DNA of 5,796 nucleotides from an uncultured Oscillospiraceae bacterium (GTDB lineage: Bacteria; Bacillota; Clostridia; Oscillospirales; Oscillospiraceae), in contig CAJUQS010000107.1 in the NCBI GenBank assembly GCA_910588365.1, positions 1 to 5,796 of the forward strand, read 5' to 3'. Position numbers and translations under genes: made by a program. Below the pieces are notes generated by a model. It was not told the DNA's origin. It made no database searches and saw only the letters and a list, made by a program, of their open reading frames with translations. This document shows, in pieces, positions 1 through 4,209 of the stretch. Position 1 is the stretch's first letter, and every line of letters starts with the position of its first letter.

Positions 1-1041
1 GATCTGAGCCACGCGGTCGGCAATGGCCTGCTTCTCGCCGGCGCCGTCCACGATGGTGGTGTTCTCCTTGGTGACCTTCACCTGACGCGCGCGGCCCAGC
101 AGGTCGAGGCCGGCGGTCTTGAGCTCCAGGCCCACTTCCTCGCTGACCACGGTGCCGCCGGTGAGGACGGCGATGTCCTGGAGCATCTCCTTGCGGCGGT
201 CGCCGAAGCCGGGGGCCTTGACGCACACCACATTCAGGGTGCCCCGGAGACGGTTGACGATCAGGGTGTTCAGGGCCTCGCCCTCCACGTCCTCGGCCAC
301 GATGACCAGCTTCTTGCCGGACTGGACCATCTGCTCCAGGATGGGCCGGATGTCGGCGATGACGGAGATCTTCTTGTCGGTGATGAGGATATAGGCGTCG
401 TCCACCACGGCCTCCATCTTCTCCATGTCGGTGGCCATGTAGGGGGAGATATAGCCCCGGTCGAACATCATGCCCTCGACCACCTCGCTGTAGGTCTCGC
501 TGGTCTTGGACTCCTCGATGGTGATGACGCCGTCGGCGGAGACCTTCTCCATGGCCTCGGCGATGAGCTTGCCGATCATGGCGTCGCCGGAGGACACGGT
601 GCCCACGCGGGCGATGTCGTCGGTGCCGTTGACCTTCTGGGAGTCGGCCTTGATGGAGGCCACAGCGGCCTCCACAGCCTTGGCAACACCCTTCTTCATG
701 ACGATGGGGTTGGCGCCGGCGGCCAGATTTTTGAGGCCCTCGCCCACGATGGCCTGGGCCAGCAGGGTGGCGGTGGTGGTGCCGTCGCCGGCCACGTCGT
801 TGGTCTTGGTGGAGACCTCCTTGACCAGCTGCGCGCCCATGTTCTCAAAGGGGTCGTCCAGCTCGATCTCCTTGGCGATGGTCACGCCGTCGTTGGTGAT
901 GAGGGGAGCGCCGAACTTCTTATCCAGCACCACGTTGCGGCCCTTGGGGCCCAGGGTGACCTTGACGGTATCCGCCAGCTGGTTGACGCCGATTTCCAGA
1001 GCCTTGCGGGCATCCTCGCCCCGCTTGATTAACTTAGACAT
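1..1041 (-). CDS. groEL: GroEL (Hsp60/Cpn60) chaperonin, N-terminal part, runs off window
   Basis: Large subunit of the cytosolic GroEL/GroES folding chamber, which hydrolyses ATP to fold client proteins. The reverse strand is open from the ATG at 1039-1041 to base 1, giving 347 codons out of about 540 in the family. The protein starts MSKLIKRGEDARKALE and holds the nucleotide-binding signatures LGPKGRNVVLD (about residues 30-40), TNDGVT with Asp51, and AGDGTTTAT (84-92) with the ATPase Asp86. It continues through the intermediate domain and most of the apical domain; the C-terminal equatorial part and Gly/Met tail lie outside. An SD (GGAGG, 1051-1055) sits 9 nt before the ATG. It lies downstream of groES and is presumably cotranscribed under CIRCE control. 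The gap of 233 nt between the two genes is unusually long and is filled by a repeat element. The identification is certain. Confidence 0.98.
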   Translation of the reverse strand, partial: MSKLIKRGEDARKALEIGVNQLADTVKVTLGPKGRNVVLDKKFGAPLITNDGVTIAKEIELDDPFENMGAQLVKEVSTKTNDVAGDGTTTATLLAQAIVGEGLKNLAAGANPIVMKKGVAKAVEAAVASIKADSQKVNGTDDIARVGTVSSGDAMIGKLIAEAMEKVSADGVITIEESKTSETYSEVVEGMMFDRGYISPYMATDMEKMEAVVDDAYILITDKKISVIADIRPILEQMVQSGKKLVIVAEDVEGEALNTLIVNRLRGTLNVVCVKAPGFGDRRKEMLQDIAVLTGGTVVSEEVGLELKTAGLDLLGRARQVKVTKENTTIVDGAGEKQAIADRVAQI

Positions 1042-1080
1042 ATCGCATAACCTCCAATATAATCAAAAAATGTTTTGGGC

Positions 1081-1266
1081 ATACATACTTTTTCTTGAAA
1101 GAAAAAGTATCAAAAAGAACTTTTGCGCGAAACTACGTTTCGCTGTCACGCTTCGCTGTCCGTTTTATAGCGCCCATCAAAAAAGGACCCATGAGCAAAA
1201 CGGAGTTTTGCGGACAAAAAGTTTTTCTTTTGATTCTTTTCTTTGTTCACAAAGAAAAGAATGTAT
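1081..1266. repeat. MITE-like element with hairpin ends in the groES-groEL spacer
   Basis: A 186-bp stretch has imperfect terminal inverted repeats: ATACATACTTTTTC at the left and ATACATTCTTTTC at the right on the opposite strand. Each end also folds as a hairpin. The left one has a perfect 12-bp stem, 1085-1096 with 1099-1110. The right one has a perfect 13-bp stem, 1233-1245 with 1250-1262, around a 4-nt loop. Inward of each hairpin comes ATCAAAA(A)GAA, read from the two ends. The interior holds smaller stems at 1127-1143 (GCGAAAC/GTTTCGC) and 1196-1210 (CAAAAC/GTTTTG). No protein is evident inside. It lies wholly between the groES stop and the groEL SD, so it will be in the mRNA if the genes are cotranscribed. 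I infer a non-autonomous repeat; the family is not recognised. Confidence 0.65.
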
Positions 1267-1274
1267 ACCGTGCG

Positions 1275-1559
1275 TTACTCCACGATGGCCAGGATATCGC
1301 CCTGGCGGACGATGGTGAACTCGTCGTCGCCAATCTTCACGGTGGAGCCGGAGTACTTGTCGGTGATGACCTTGTCGCCGGGCTTGACGGACATGACGAC
1401 CTCCTTGCCGTCCACCTTGCCGCCGGGACCTACGGAGATGACCTCGGCAACGGAGGGCTTCTCCTTGGCGCTGGAGGTGAGGATGATGCCGCCCTTGGTG
1501 GTCTCCTCGGCCTCCATGGCCTTGAGGATGACGCGGTCTGCTAAAGGTGTGAGCTTCAT
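1275..1559 (-). CDS. groES: GroES (Hsp10/Cpn10) co-chaperonin
   Basis: The 94-residue lid of the GroEL chamber, cytosolic and acting as a heptamer. It is full length for the family. The N-terminus MKLTPLADRVILK is the classic Cpn10 start. Residues about 17-36 (EAEETTKGGIILTSSAKEKP) form the mobile loop that docks on GroEL, with the conserved GGIIL core. VISVGPG is at about residues 41-47, and the C-terminus GDILAIVE is typical. The start is supported by AGGAGGA (1568-1574) 8 nt before the ATG. It is the first gene of the groESL operon, with a sigma-A-type promoter and a perfect CIRCE operator just upstream. The 233-nt gap to groEL is the only oddity. Confidence 0.98.
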   Translation of the reverse strand: MKLTPLADRVILKAMEAEETTKGGIILTSSAKEKPSVAEVISVGPGGKVDGKEVVMSVKPGDKVITDKYSGSTVKIGDDEFTIVRQGDILAIVE

Positions 1560-1604
1560 GATGTGGTTCCTCCTATATCAATTTTATTTGTGAACAAATT
1601 CTGA

Positions 1605-1641
1605 CACCGTTAGCACTCGAACTTCCTGAGTGCTAACGGTG
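1605..1641 (-). promoter_or_regulatory. CIRCE operator (HrcA binding site) of groESL
   Basis: The core at 1610-1636 is TTAGCACTC-N9-GAGTGCTAA, an exact match to the CIRCE consensus bound by the HrcA repressor in Firmicutes. The arms extend to a perfect 14 bp on each side (CACCG added, 1605-1641). It lies immediately downstream of the predicted -10 box, so it would cover the transcription start and also form a hairpin in the mRNA leader. It implies HrcA repression of groESL relieved by heat or unfolded protein. hrcA itself is not in this window. Confidence 0.97.
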
Positions 1642-1644
1642 CTT

Positions 1645-1673
1645 ATCTTACATCAATTTCCGCAAGATTGCAA
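1645..1673 (-). promoter_or_regulatory. Sigma-A-type promoter of groESL
   Basis: Read on the reverse strand: -35 TTGCAA (1668-1673), a 17-bp spacer, -10 TAAGAT (1645-1650). The start point would fall near 1638, inside the CIRCE element, as expected for HrcA control. The -35 box directly abuts the end of a 50-bp repeat that starts at 1674. Confidence 0.75.
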
Positions 1674-1723
1674 GAGGATATTTTGAAAAAAACGGCTGTT
1701 TTACAAAATGTTCACAAAGTGGG
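1674..1723 (+). repeat. 50-bp direct repeat, copy 1 (left border of the accessory island)
   Basis: Identical over 50 bases to 3772-3821 in the same orientation. It begins GAGGATATTTTG and ends TTCACAAAGTGGG. Beyond the identical part both copies continue with related sequence (CAAAGC-A/G-GCC) that opens a hairpin. It lies between the TM2 gene stop and the groES -35 box. The two copies bracket the TM2 gene, the putative toxin-antitoxin locus and the recombinase gene, so they may be attachment-site-like borders. A dispersed intergenic repeat is the alternative. Confidence 0.85.
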
Positions 1724-1757
1724 CAAAGCAGCCATGCCGCACATGACTGCTTCGCCC
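1721..1757 (-). terminator. Strong hairpin after the TM2 gene, possible terminator
   Basis: Two bases after the TM2 gene stop, the leftward RNA can form a 16-bp stem (1742-1757 with 1721-1736) around a 5-nt loop. Two positions pair only as G-U in the leftward RNA and are mismatched in the rightward one, which points to function in the leftward transcript. No clean U-run follows (ACTTTGTG comes next), so it may protect the 3' end or terminate weakly. Its distal arm overlaps the last three bases of the 50-bp repeat. Confidence 0.45.
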
Positions 1758-1759
1758 AT

Positions 1760-2200
1760 TTAGACATAGTAAGGATTGGGTTTCATTAGGATTACGATGG
1801 TGTCTACTATCGCACCAATCACAAACAATCCACCAGTAAGCAAATAAAGTATGCCCATTCCGATTTTTCCCTCATAAAATTTGTGAGCACCCACCAAACC
1901 GAAAAAGATGCACAGGCAAAGGGCAATCCATTTGTTCTTGGCCCGGCCTGCACCCACACCGTTGGCTGTAGCCGTAGCGGAAGCTGTCACGGTATTTGTG
2001 TTTGTATTGTTGATCACGACCTGTGGAGGCTCCTGCTTAAGCTGCTGAACTTGTTTGCCGCATTTCGGGCAAATAACGCAGTCAGAATCTATTGCCTCAC
2101 CACAATGCTGGCAAAATTTTGCACCTTTTTGCAGGGCGCCACAATTCCGGCATACCTTTTCGCTGTTCTCCATCTCCACGCCGCATTTTTCACAAATCAT
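1760..2200 (-). CDS. Double zinc-ribbon protein with C-terminal TM2 membrane domain
   Basis: A 146-residue protein. The N-terminus has two CxxC-pair zinc ribbons: Cys3/6 with 17/20, and Cys30/33 with 44/47. A Thr/Asn/Ala-rich, low-complexity linker follows (about 58-86, NTNTNTVTASATATANG). Residues about 88-139 form a TM2 domain: a first helix WIALCLCIFFGLVGAH, the typical G-AHKFYEGK turn, and a second hydrophobic stretch GILYLLTGGLFVIGAIVD. The expected topology is two membrane helices with the zinc ribbons in the cytoplasm. The function of TM2 proteins of this kind in bacteria is not established and I infer none. The start is fixed by AGAGGAGG ending 6 nt before the ATG, but that SD is buried in a 17-bp hairpin. 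The gene and its leader are visibly more AT-rich than the flanking chaperonin, rpsT and gpr genes, which hints at acquisition. Confidence 0.9.
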   Translation of the reverse strand: MICEKCGVEMENSEKVCRNCGALQKGAKFCQHCGEAIDSDCVICPKCGKQVQQLKQEPPQVVINNTNTNTVTASATATANGVGAGRAKNKWIALCLCIFFGLVGAHKFYEGKIGMGILYLLTGGLFVIGAIVDTIVILMKPNPYYV

Positions 2201-2206
2201 TTTTCT

Positions 2207-2246
2207 CCTCCTCTACCACAGAATTGTTGTTCCGTGGTAGAGGAGG
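2207..2246 (-). promoter_or_regulatory. Hairpin hiding the SD of the TM2 gene
   Basis: In the leftward transcript the arms 2230-2246 and 2207-2223 form a 17-bp stem with one G-U pair and a 6-nt loop (CAACAA). The 3' arm contains the whole SD AGAGGAGG; its partner is the matching anti-SD CCTCCTCT. The ATG follows 6 nt after the stem. Folded like this, the mRNA would be poorly translated. This suggests translational control by temperature, a ligand, an antisense RNA or coupled translation; which one cannot be told from sequence. Confidence 0.7.
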
Positions 2247-2349
2247 GAAATAAACGACCAGTTGCACAAAATAATGCAACTCTTGTGCCAGATTTGAAAA
2301 GATTTTGAAACCTGGCGCTTATTTTTTATGCTCAAATTGAAAATTTTCC

Positions 2350-2378
2350 TTGCCAAAAGGTTGCTCTGCTGGTATAAT
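2350..2378 (+). promoter_or_regulatory. Rightward sigma-A promoter, target unclear
   Basis: -35 TTGCCA (2350-2355), a 17-bp spacer, -10 TATAAT (2373-2378). The transcript would start near 2385 and run through two small hairpins, CTCTAT/ATAGAG (2391-2407) and 2414-2437, followed by a weak T-rich stretch. No reading frame with an SD follows. It may give a short RNA or only be a by-product of a symmetric AT-rich promoter (GGTAT-AAT-ATACC at 2371-2383). Confidence 0.5.
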
Positions 2379-2401
2379 ATACCCAATTAGCTCTATGTAA
2401 A
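2374..2401 (-). promoter_or_regulatory. Leftward promoter candidate for the TM2 gene
   Basis: Reverse-strand -35 TTTACA (2396-2401), a 16-bp spacer, -10 TATTAT (2374-2379), sharing its -10 bases with the rightward promoter. The start near 2367 would give the TM2 mRNA a structured leader of about 165 nt ending in the SD-hiding hairpin. Confidence 0.45.
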
Positions 2402-2453
2402 ATAGAGTAATTCACCGCGGAACAACAATTCCGTGGTCCTTCAATTTTCCCGA

Positions 2454-2482
2454 TTGACAAAGCAAACTCCGTTGGATATAAT
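2454..2482 (+). promoter_or_regulatory. Consensus sigma-A promoter for the putative antisense RNA
   Basis: -35 TTGACA (2454-2459), a 17-bp spacer, -10 TATAAT (2477-2482): an exact consensus promoter. No coding frame with an SD follows. It fires towards the 3' end of the small peptide gene on the other strand and faces a second exact-consensus promoter at 2754-2782. Confidence 0.85.
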
Positions 2483-2488
2483 GATAAC

Positions 2489-2580
2489 AGAAGGGCGCTG
2501 TTACTGGCAGTCAGCCCGCTCTCTGAACTAACACAAGGTTAGCCGCTCGGGTTGCAGCCGGGCGGCTAACACGCTTTTGT
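2489..2580 (+). ncRNA. Putative antisense RNA, candidate type I antitoxin
   Basis: Start inferred 7 nt after the -10 box at 2477-2482. End inferred at the stem-loop 2538-2570 followed by ACGCTTTTG. That gives roughly 90 nt with no credible reading frame. It would be complementary to the last codons and 3' untranslated region of the 28-codon peptide gene (2566-2652, reverse strand). The arrangement of a convergent antisense RNA overlapping the toxin mRNA 3' end is that of the Bacillus txpA/RatA and bsrG/SR4 loci. Its first bases (2490-2504) are shared, in the same sense, with the peptide mRNA leader. The ends are predictions; transcription is not shown. Confidence 0.55.
2538..2578. terminator. 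Terminator-like hairpin shared by peptide mRNA and antisense RNA
   Basis: A 13-bp stem (2538-2550 with 2558-2570; GTTAGCCGC at its base, one G-U in the rightward RNA) around a 7-nt loop. Rightwards it is followed by ACGCTTTTG, a short U-run that could end the antisense RNA. Leftwards it is followed by CTTGTG, a poor U-run, so the peptide mRNA may read on. The stop codon TAG of the peptide gene (2566-2568) lies inside the stem. Confidence 0.6.
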
Positions 2581-2652
2581 GGTGAGCAGCCACAGCACCC
2601 ATGCCAAACACAGCAGGAGCCGCAACAAAGCGAGTAAACGCTTTTTCCACAT
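2566..2652 (-). CDS. Small hydrophobic peptide, putative type I toxin (28 aa)
   Basis: A 28-codon frame with an ATG at 2650-2652 and a TAG at 2566-2568. The peptide starts MWKKRLLALL, continues with a Leu-rich segment including CLAWVLWLL, and ends TTKAC. That is a basic head (Lys3, Lys4, Arg5) followed by one membrane-spanning stretch of about 18 residues with a single Arg11. The SD AGAGGAGGTGA (2658-2668) is almost a full match to the 16S tail, and its GGAGG lies 8 nt from the ATG. A consensus promoter at 2754-2782 gives a leader of about 95 nt. An antisense promoter fires at its 3' end. Small size, membrane segment, buried SD and antisense RNA fit type I toxins that damage the membrane. I do not recognise the family by sequence, and a holin-like or regulatory micropeptide remains possible. 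It sits between the recombinase and TM2 genes inside the repeat-bounded island. Confidence 0.7.
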   Translation of the reverse strand: MWKKRLLALLRLLLCLAWVLWLLTTKAC

Positions 2653-2662
2653 TCGCCTCACC

Positions 2663-2687
2663 TCCTCTCGAATCCAATTCGCGAGGA
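2663..2687 (-). promoter_or_regulatory. Hairpin covering the SD of the small peptide gene
   Basis: The leftward RNA can pair 2678-2687 (TCCTCGCGAA) with 2663-2672 (TTCGAGAGGA) around a 5-nt loop, 9 pairs with one mismatch. The 3' arm contains AGAGGA, the upstream half of the SD. Partial SD occlusion is common in type I toxin mRNAs. Confidence 0.5.
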
Positions 2688-2753
2688 AATGAGCCAACCG
2701 CCTCTATGTAACAGTGCGCCCTTCCGGCCTCGCCTGTAAGGCTCGGCACGGCT

Positions 2754-2782
2754 ATTATACGATAATGACGGCACTTTGTCAA
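2754..2782 (-). promoter_or_regulatory. Consensus sigma-A promoter of the small peptide gene
   Basis: Reverse-strand -35 TTGACA (2777-2782), a 17-bp spacer, -10 TATAAT (2754-2759): an exact consensus. It lies 19 bp after the recombinase stop. Its -35 region ATTGACAAAG is identical to that of the opposing promoter at 2454-2482, so the 329-bp cassette has matching ends. Confidence 0.85.
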
Positions 2783-2801
2783 TTTTTGCCGGGAACAACC
2801 G

Positions 2802-3653
2802 CTAAATCACCAGCCGCATTTTCTCCAGCTGCCGCCTGTGAGTCAGCCCGCTCTCCATGGTATAGATCCTGGTGGTGTCAATACTGCTGTGCCCCAGGAT
2901 GTCCGCCAGACGCACGATATCCCGCTCCATGGCGTAATAGGCCCGGGCGAACAGGTGCCGCAGGTTGTGGGGGAACACCTTGCCCTCCGCCACGCCTGCG
3001 TCTTTGCACAGCGCCTTCATCTCGTGCCAGATATTGCTCCTGTCCAGCGGCCGCCCGCTCCGGGTTACAAACACCGGACCGGCGGTTATTTTCTGCCCCT
3101 TGGCGTAGTCCAGAAGGGCCCGCTGCAATTTCCTCGGCAGGAACACCGTCCGGACCTTCCCCTTGCTGCACACCTCCGCCCGGCCCAGCCGCGCGGCCTC
3201 CACGGTGAAAAAACGCAGCTCGCCCACCCGGATGCCCGTGGCGCAGATGGCCTCCATCACCAGCAGCAGCCGCTGACTCCGCCGCGCCCGCGCCGCTGCC
3301 AGCAGGCGCCGGTACTCCTGCTCCGTCAGCTCCCGCGCCTCGTCCCGGAAGATCCGCCGCTGGACCCTCACCGCCTTCAGCCGGCACTCCGGCAGGCCCA
3401 GCACGTCAAACAGCCGGTTCAGGGCGGCCACGGCCCCGTTGACTCCGGCCGGGGCACGGCTTGCGCACAGCTCCGCCTTGTAGGCCAGCGCCAGCTCCCT
3501 GTCCGCCTCCCGTCCGTCCAGCCATGCGGCGAACCGGGCCGTCTCCCGCCGATATTTTTCCACTGTGGCCGGGCTCCGCTCCTCCCGGCGCAGCTTCTCA
3601 GCGAACCGCTCCAGCCCGCTCCCATCAATTTTCATAGAAAATTCCCCCTTCAT
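2802..3653 (-). CDS. Tyrosine recombinase/integrase (XerC/XerD-like)
   Basis: A 283-residue site-specific recombinase that cuts and rejoins DNA through a 3'-phosphotyrosyl intermediate. The N-terminal core-binding (SAM-like) domain covers about residues 10-90; the catalytic domain covers about 105-283. All catalytic residues are visible: Arg142 (ATGIRVGELR), Lys166 (CSKGKVRTVFLP), His229 and Arg232 (PHNLRHLFAR), His255 (LGHSSIDTTR), Tyr264 (RIYTM). The length is near that of XerC/XerD and of stand-alone phase-variation recombinases. Two starts are possible: ATG at 3651-3653 (GAGG 6 nt upstream) or ATG at 3633-3635 (GGGGG 8 nt upstream, six residues shorter). It lies 118 bp from repeat copy 2 and faces into the repeat-bounded island. 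Its role may be mobility of that island, inversion of a nearby segment, or action elsewhere; housekeeping XerC/D is less likely from the context. Confidence 0.92.
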   Translation of the reverse strand: MKGEFSMKIDGSGLERFAEKLRREERSPATVEKYRRETARFAAWLDGREADRELALAYKAELCASRAPAGVNGAVAALNRLFDVLGLPECRLKAVRVQRRIFRDEARELTEQEYRRLLAAARARRSQRLLLVMEAICATGIRVGELRFFTVEAARLGRAEVCSKGKVRTVFLPRKLQRALLDYAKGQKITAGPVFVTRSGRPLDRSNIWHEMKALCKDAGVAEGKVFPHNLRHLFARAYYAMERDIVRLADILGHSSIDTTRIYTMESGLTHRRQLEKMRLVI

Positions 3654-3724
3654 GTGAATCCTCTATAGTTTCACACAAAAAGGGCAAAAGTTGTATGCTT
3701 CCGTACATCCGGGCCTTCCTTTTC

Positions 3725-3769
3725 AAAAAAGGTACAGAAGAGTCTGGTCACTGCCAGACTCTCCTGTAC
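3725..3769 (-). terminator. Rho-independent terminator without an obvious upstream gene
   Basis: The leftward RNA forms a 16-bp stem (3754-3769 with 3732-3747, one G-U) with a 6-nt loop, then C and six U (3725-3730). The G-U is a mismatch on the other strand, which supports leftward function. It follows repeat copy 2 and precedes the recombinase. The nearest upstream leftward gene, rpsT, already has its own terminator at 3866-3895, so this is either a second stop shielding the recombinase or the end of a short RNA from the repeat region. Between 3654 and 3900 I see no convincing gene. Confidence 0.75.
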
Positions 3770-3771
3770 TT

Positions 3772-3821
3772 GAGGATATTTTGAAAAAAACGGCTGTTTT
3801 ACAAAATGTTCACAAAGTGGG
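3772..3821 (+). repeat. 50-bp direct repeat, copy 2 (right border of the accessory island)
   Basis: Identical over 50 bases to copy 1 at 1674-1723. It is followed by GGACAAAGCGGCC, which can form a stem with CGCTTGT (3824-3831 with 3848-3854, one bulge). Copy 1 also has a hairpin at this position but with other bases, so structure as well as sequence recurs. It lies between the rpsT terminator and the orphan terminator upstream of the recombinase. Confidence 0.85.
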
Positions 3822-3865
3822 GGACAAAGCGGCCAGACGGTGTGCAGCGCTTGTAAGACAGGATT

Positions 3866-3895
3866 AAAAAAGGACCACCCCGCCGGGGTGGTCCT
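3866..3895 (-). terminator. Rho-independent terminator of rpsT
   Basis: A perfect 11-bp GC-rich stem (3885-3895 with 3871-3881, AGGACCACCCC) with a 3-nt loop, followed in the leftward direction by six U (3866-3871, overlapping the last stem pair). It lies 24 bp after the rpsT stop. Confidence 0.93.
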
Positions 3896-3919
3896 CATTT
3901 CCTGTCTGGTGCGAATTCA

Positions 3920-4183
3920 TCAGCCAACCTGATTCAGCTTCAAGGTCATGGCGCTCTTCTTGTGAGCGGCATTGTTCTTGTGCAGAATGCCCTTGGCAGC
4001 AGCCTTGTCCACGGCCTTGACCGCGACCTTGTAAGCGCCCTCGGCCTCGGTGCGATTGCCATCAGCGGCAGCGGCCTCAAACTTCTTCAGGGCGGTTTTC
4101 ATCGCGGACCTCTCGGCCTTGTTGCGGGCGTTGCGGGCCTCAGCCACCAGAACGCGCTTCTTAGCGGACTTAATATTCGGCAA
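3920..4183 (-). CDS. rpsT: 30S ribosomal protein S20, TTG start
   Basis: A primary 16S-binding protein of the small subunit. The 87-residue product begins MPNIKSAKKRVLVAEARNAR and is rich in Lys, Ala and Arg throughout, with the S20 landmarks NIKSAKKR, RNKAERSAMKTALKKF and the C-terminal GILHKNNAAHKKSAM. The length equals the family norm. The start is the TTG at 4181-4183: S20 proteins begin with this M-P-N-I-K-S motif, and GGAGGAGGTG (4190-4199) lies 6 nt upstream. A TTG further upstream at 4199-4201 falls within the SD and is not credible. It is divergent from gpr, an arrangement known in Firmicutes, and has its own promoter and terminator, so it is a single-gene transcript. TTG initiation may limit its translation. 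Confidence 0.96.
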   Translation of the reverse strand: MPNIKSAKKRVLVAEARNARNKAERSAMKTALKKFEAAAADGNRTEAEGAYKVAVKAVDKAAAKGILHKNNAAHKKSAMTLKLNQVG

Positions 4184-4209
4184 ACCAAACACCTCCTCCA
4201 ATGGGATCT

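Larger units (their letters stand above)
2215..2437. repeat. Pair of 24-nt inverted hairpin repeats flanking the TM2 leader
   Basis: The 24-nt palindromic unit at 2414-2437 (ACCGCGGAA, loop CAACAA, TTCCGTGGT) recurs on the opposite strand at 2215-2238 with only 2 differences. One unit forms the core of the SD-hiding hairpin of the TM2 gene. The 175 bp between them hold divergent promoter signals and several short stems: 2261-2266 with 2275-2280 (GTTGCA/TGCAAC), the mutually exclusive 2264-2269 with 2283-2288 (GCACAA/TTGTGC), and 2287-2291 with 2313-2317. The layout, each end a hairpin in inverted orientation, resembles the 1081-1266 element. A MITE-like insertion that donated the leader is my inference. 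Confidence 0.5.

Noticed and set aside
506..1318. Long rightward frame of 270 codons
   Set aside because: It is the antisense shadow of groEL and continues into the repeat element; Met/Ser/Ala-rich composition, no SD, no family resemblance.
1586..1599. Small palindrome ATTTGT/ACAAAT in the groES leader, considered as a Rex-type operator
   Set aside because: The half-sites lack the spacing of Rex operators; more likely a minor leader stem.
1883..2308. Rightward 141-codon frame opposite the TM2 gene
   Set aside because: Antisense to a clear zinc-ribbon/TM2 protein, no SD, and its Cys/His content mirrors the other strand.
2528..2782. Leftward 84-codon frame over the small peptide region
   Set aside because: Its ATG overlaps the -35 box of the 2754-2782 promoter, so the promoter's RNA would not contain it; it has no SD and lies in another frame from the well-supported 28-codon gene.
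2838..3668. Rightward 276-codon frame opposite the recombinase
   Set aside because: GC-rich antisense shadow of a complete tyrosine recombinase; His/Pro/Gln-rich with no domain.
3671..3898. Leftward 75-codon frame between rpsT and the recombinase
   Set aside because: It spans two terminator stems and repeat copy 2, has no SD and no recognisable protein features.
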